Assembly (NCBI GenBank): GCA_900542675.1
Contig: UQOT01000084.1
Span: forward strand, 1-8,795
DNA: 8,795 nt
Direction of reading: 5' to 3'
Origin: an uncultured Eubacteriales bacterium
GTDB lineage: Bacteria > Bacillota > Clostridia > Monoglobales > Monoglobaceae
The notes below the pieces were generated by a model. That model was given only the letters and a program-made list of their open reading frames with translations. It had not been told where the DNA came from and made no database searches. The translations under genes were made by a program, and so were the position numbers. Within the stretch, counting starts at the first letter, position 1. The number at the start of each line of letters is the position of its first letter. Shown here piece by piece: positions 7,395 to 8,795 of the stretch.

Positions 7395-7442
7395 CCACTT
7401 TCGATACAATTTAATACACTTTGATACATTTCGCTCCACTAT
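7395..7442 (-). promoter_or_regulatory. putative MraZ operator: five direct repeats at 10-11 bp spacing
   Basis: On the minus strand five heptamers follow each other: ATAGTGG (7442-7436), GAAATGT (7432-7426), AAAGTGT (7422-7416), AAATTGT (7412-7406) and AAAGTGG (7401-7395). The first four are exactly 10 bp apart and the last is 11. Known MraZ sites are also direct repeats with about one helical turn per repeat (TGGG-type in E. coli, AAAGTGT/AAAGTGG-type in mollicutes, as I recall), and two units here match the latter exactly. The array begins about at the predicted transcription start, so bound MraZ should block initiation or early elongation. Confidence 0.75.
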
Positions 7443-7448
7443 GGATAT

Positions 7449-7477
7449 ATTCTACTACATTCAAAGGGAATATGCAA
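7449..7477 (-). promoter_or_regulatory. probable sigma-A promoter of the mraZ operon
   Basis: Minus strand: TTGCAT (7477-7472), 17-bp spacer, TAGAAT (7454-7449). The -10 matches the consensus in five of six bases and the -35 in three. An A-tract (7489-7482), next to a T-run, lies just upstream and could act as an UP element. Transcription would begin near 7442, leaving a leader of about 80 nt that contains the repeat array. Confidence 0.6.
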
Positions 7478-7551
7478 GTACTTTTTTTAAAAAAGTTTCC
7501 AAAAATCAAAAGTGGATAATAAAGTCGTAATTTGAATTTAACAAAGTTTTA

Positions 7552-7574
7552 ATATTTCGCAAAAAGCGGAATAT
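7552..7574. repeat. 23-nt inverted repeat in the spmA upstream region
   Basis: ATATTTCGC (7552-7560) and GCGGAATAT (7566-7574) pair at nine positions, one a T-G wobble, around a five-A loop. No T-run follows in either direction, so it is not a terminator. It lies just upstream of the weak spmA promoter candidate and could be an operator, or simply a chance result of AT-rich sequence. Confidence 0.4.
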
Positions 7575-7673
7575 ATTGTATGTGAATAAAATATTATGTA
7601 CAAGATATCGATATGTGCCATATGGCAAATTATTGGGAAAAACCTTAAATTGTGTCTAAGCGGGGCGAAATTT

Positions 7674-8258
7674 ATGATGAATTATATTTGGGGAGGGATG
7701 ATAATCGTCTCTCTGATTGTGTCGGTTTTTACGGGAAGGGTGGAGCAAACAGCCGCCGCAGCGGTCAGCGGAGCGGGCGATGCGGTAAATTTGACGGTCT
7801 CGCTGCTCGGAATAATGTGCCTGTGGACGGGAATTTCAAAAATCGGCGAGGACGGCGGGCTTTTGCGCATTATATCAAAGGCACTGCGCCCCGTGCTGCG
7901 CCTTATATTCCCGAAGCTTGACCCGAACTCAAAGGGCTTCGGCGCAATTGTGATGAACGTGGTCGCAAACCTCTTGGGAATGGGAAACGCCGCCACTCCG
8001 CTCGGAATAAACGCAGTAACCGAGCTGTGGGAGCAAAACGGGCGAAAGACCACCGCCACGAACGAGATGTGTATGTTTGTGGTATTAAACACCGCATCAC
8101 TGCAGCTCATCCCCTCGACGCTGATTTCGCTGCGCCAGAGCTACGGCTCCGCCGCCCCCGGTTCAGTCATAGTCCCCATCTGGATATGCGAAATCTGTGC
8201 CCTAACCGCCGGAATCACTGTCGCGAAAATCCTCGCACGAAAATCCACCTCTCGGTGA
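7674..8258 (+). CDS. spmA: SpmA, spore maturation membrane protein
   Basis: SpmA is a membrane protein that, with SpmB, is needed for full dehydration of the spore core in Bacillus and Clostridium; its molecular activity is not settled. Both belong to the nucleoside-recognition (Gate) domain family. The 194-residue product, close to the family's usual 196, has hydrophobic segments near 5-19, 38-55, 91-105, 135-150 and 166-186, and the family's GMGNAATPLGINA stretch (102-114), then LNTASLQLIPSTLISLR (138-154). The frame extends back to an ATG at 7596, but that start lacks a ribosome binding site and adds 26 residues unlike the family. ATG 7674 has a modest GGGG 8 nt upstream and gives a short hydrophilic start before the first helix. 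It is transcribed away from mraZ, and spmB follows after 33 nt. Confidence 0.93.
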   Translation: MMNYIWGGMIIVSLIVSVFTGRVEQTAAAAVSGAGDAVNLTVSLLGIMCLWTGISKIGEDGGLLRIISKALRPVLRLIFPKLDPNSKGFGAIVMNVVANLLGMGNAATPLGINAVTELWEQNGRKTTATNEMCMFVVLNTASLQLIPSTLISLRQSYGSAAPGSVIVPIWICEICALTAGITVAKILARKSTSR

Positions 8259-8291
8259 GGGCGCAAGAAATACGAAGGGAGAAAAAAATCT

Positions 8292-8795
8292 ATGCAGCTT
8301 ATATCAATCTTCGCGGTACCCGCGTTTATCTTTATATTCTTAATGTCGGGGTTTGTAAGCCGCATCGACGTGTATGACAGCTTTGTACGCGGCGCAAAAT
8401 CGGGGCTTACGGCGACGTTTAACATAATCCCGTCGCTAATCGGGCTTATGGTTGCAATCGCGATGTTTCGCGAAAGCGGCTGTCTGGAGCTAATAACAAA
8501 ATTAATAAGCCCGCTCACAAGCCGCATACATATGCCTTCCGACATCGTGCCGCTCGCCCTGCTGCGCCCCGTATCTGGAAGCGCATCGCTCGCGGTTGTC
8601 ACCGACATTTTTAAAACCTTCGGCCCCGACTCGCTTCAGGGCAATATTGCCTCAATAATGATGGGCTCAACCGAGACAACAATCTATACAATAGCGGTCT
8701 ACTTCGGCAGCGTAGGAATAAAAAACATCCGCTACACCCTCCTCGCCGCTCTAACCGCCGACCTAACCGGAATAATAATGTCGGTAGTGTTAGGT
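8292..8795 (+). CDS. spmB: SpmB, spore maturation membrane protein (3' end cut off)
   Basis: SpmB is the partner of SpmA in spore core dehydration. I translated the plus strand: 168 codons without a stop run to the right edge. The usual length is about 178, so about ten residues should be missing. Recognisable stretches are an N-terminal hydrophobic segment (LISIFAVPAFIFIFLMSG), VYDSFVRGAKSGL, IIPSLIGLMVAIAMFRESG, the strongly characteristic LALLRPVSGSASLAVVTDI, MMGSTETTIYTIAVYFGSVG and a final hydrophobic stretch. The start is ATG 8292, with AAGGGAG at 8275-8281 and 10 nt spacing. It is almost certainly co-transcribed with spmA. Most AUG-proximal codons and base composition resemble those of the neighbours. 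Confidence 0.93.
   Translation, partial: MQLISIFAVPAFIFIFLMSGFVSRIDVYDSFVRGAKSGLTATFNIIPSLIGLMVAIAMFRESGCLELITKLISPLTSRIHMPSDIVPLALLRPVSGSASLAVVTDIFKTFGPDSLQGNIASIMMGSTETTIYTIAVYFGSVGIKNIRYTLLAALTADLTGIIMSVVLG

Larger units (their letters stand above)
7360..7673. promoter_or_regulatory. divergent mraZ-spmA control region
   Basis: This 314-nt AT-rich gap separates the two divergent operons and holds no credible gene. Its mraZ half contains the promoter and repeat array listed separately. Its spmA half contains an inverted repeat (7552-7574, ATATTTCGC and GCGGAATAT around AAAAA, one wobble pair) and two 10-bp palindromes, ATATCGATAT (7605-7614) and GCCATATGGC (7617-7626). For spmA the best sigma-A-like pair is TTGTAT (7576-7581) and TACAAG (7599-7604) at 17 bp, which is weak. 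SpmAB would be expected to use a sporulation sigma factor, but I found no convincing sigma-E, F or G match. Confidence 0.55.

Noticed and set aside
7360..7398. Longer mraZ start at 7398
   Set aside because: It would add 13 residues ahead of the canonical MLIGEY, would place the start right beside the operator array, and would put the AAGGGGG ribosome binding site inside the gene.
7511..7519. A DnaA-box-like sequence, TTATCCACT on the minus strand, eight of nine bases matching the consensus
   Set aside because: It is a single isolated near match in an AT-rich gap, without the cluster of boxes, unwinding element or dnaA/dnaN context that would suggest an origin.
7596..7673. N-terminal extension of spmA to the ATG at 7596
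   Set aside because: There is no ribosome binding site before 7596, and the extra 26 residues do not fit the family, whose length and start match ATG 7674.
8141..8608. A 155-codon minus-strand open frame across the spmA-spmB junction
   Set aside because: It is antisense to two well-supported genes, spans their junction and resembles no family I recognise.
1..8795. CRISPR arrays, insertion sequences, tRNA or rRNA genes, and phage or defence genes
   Set aside because: I saw no repeat-spacer pattern, transposase, integrase, tRNA-like or rRNA-like sequence; the window is almost entirely filled by conserved wall, division and sporulation genes.

Overview
The window is the start of a division and cell wall (dcw) gene cluster on the minus strand, with a divergent spore-maturation pair, spmA-spmB, on the plus strand. 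The genes point to an endospore-forming, Gram-positive Firmicute, most likely a member of the Clostridia. The reasons are the order mraZ-rsmH-ftsL-PBP-murE-murF, a penicillin-binding protein with two C-terminal PASTA domains, the adjacent spmA/spmB genes, good GGAGG-type ribosome binding sites, and the DNPR motif in MurE that marks meso-diaminopimelate as the third peptide residue. This assignment is inferred from gene content, not from a database match.

Layout. Reading leftward from about 7480: a sigma-A-type promoter (TTGCAT, 17 bp, TAGAAT), an array of about 10-bp direct repeats that looks like the MraZ operator, then mraZ (7359-6949), rsmH (6959-6024, overlapping mraZ by 11 nt), an ftsL-type gene with an unusually long basic N-terminal tail (6018-5392), a class B PBP of the FtsI/SpoVD type (5272-3017), murE (2877-1411) and murF (1388 to the left edge, probably missing only its last few codons). 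Reading rightward from about 7674: spmA (7674-8258) and spmB (8292 to the right edge, probably about ten residues short of complete).

How the genes work together. MurE adds meso-diaminopimelate, and MurF adds D-Ala-D-Ala, to the UDP-MurNAc peptide in the cytoplasm. The PBP cross-links the exported subunits at the septum or spore cortex, with FtsL helping to place and activate it. RsmH modifies 16S rRNA and MraZ probably autoregulates the whole unit. SpmA and SpmB are membrane proteins needed for spore core dehydration.

What stands out. This is a conserved housekeeping region and I see no novel multi-gene system. The most interesting material is in the non-coding gaps: the repeat array ahead of mraZ, a long 23-pair hairpin followed by a terminator-like hairpin between ftsL and the PBP gene, and two inverted repeats between the PBP gene and murE. 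In the proteins, the FtsL tail and a Cys in the normally YNANP motif of MurF are worth a look.
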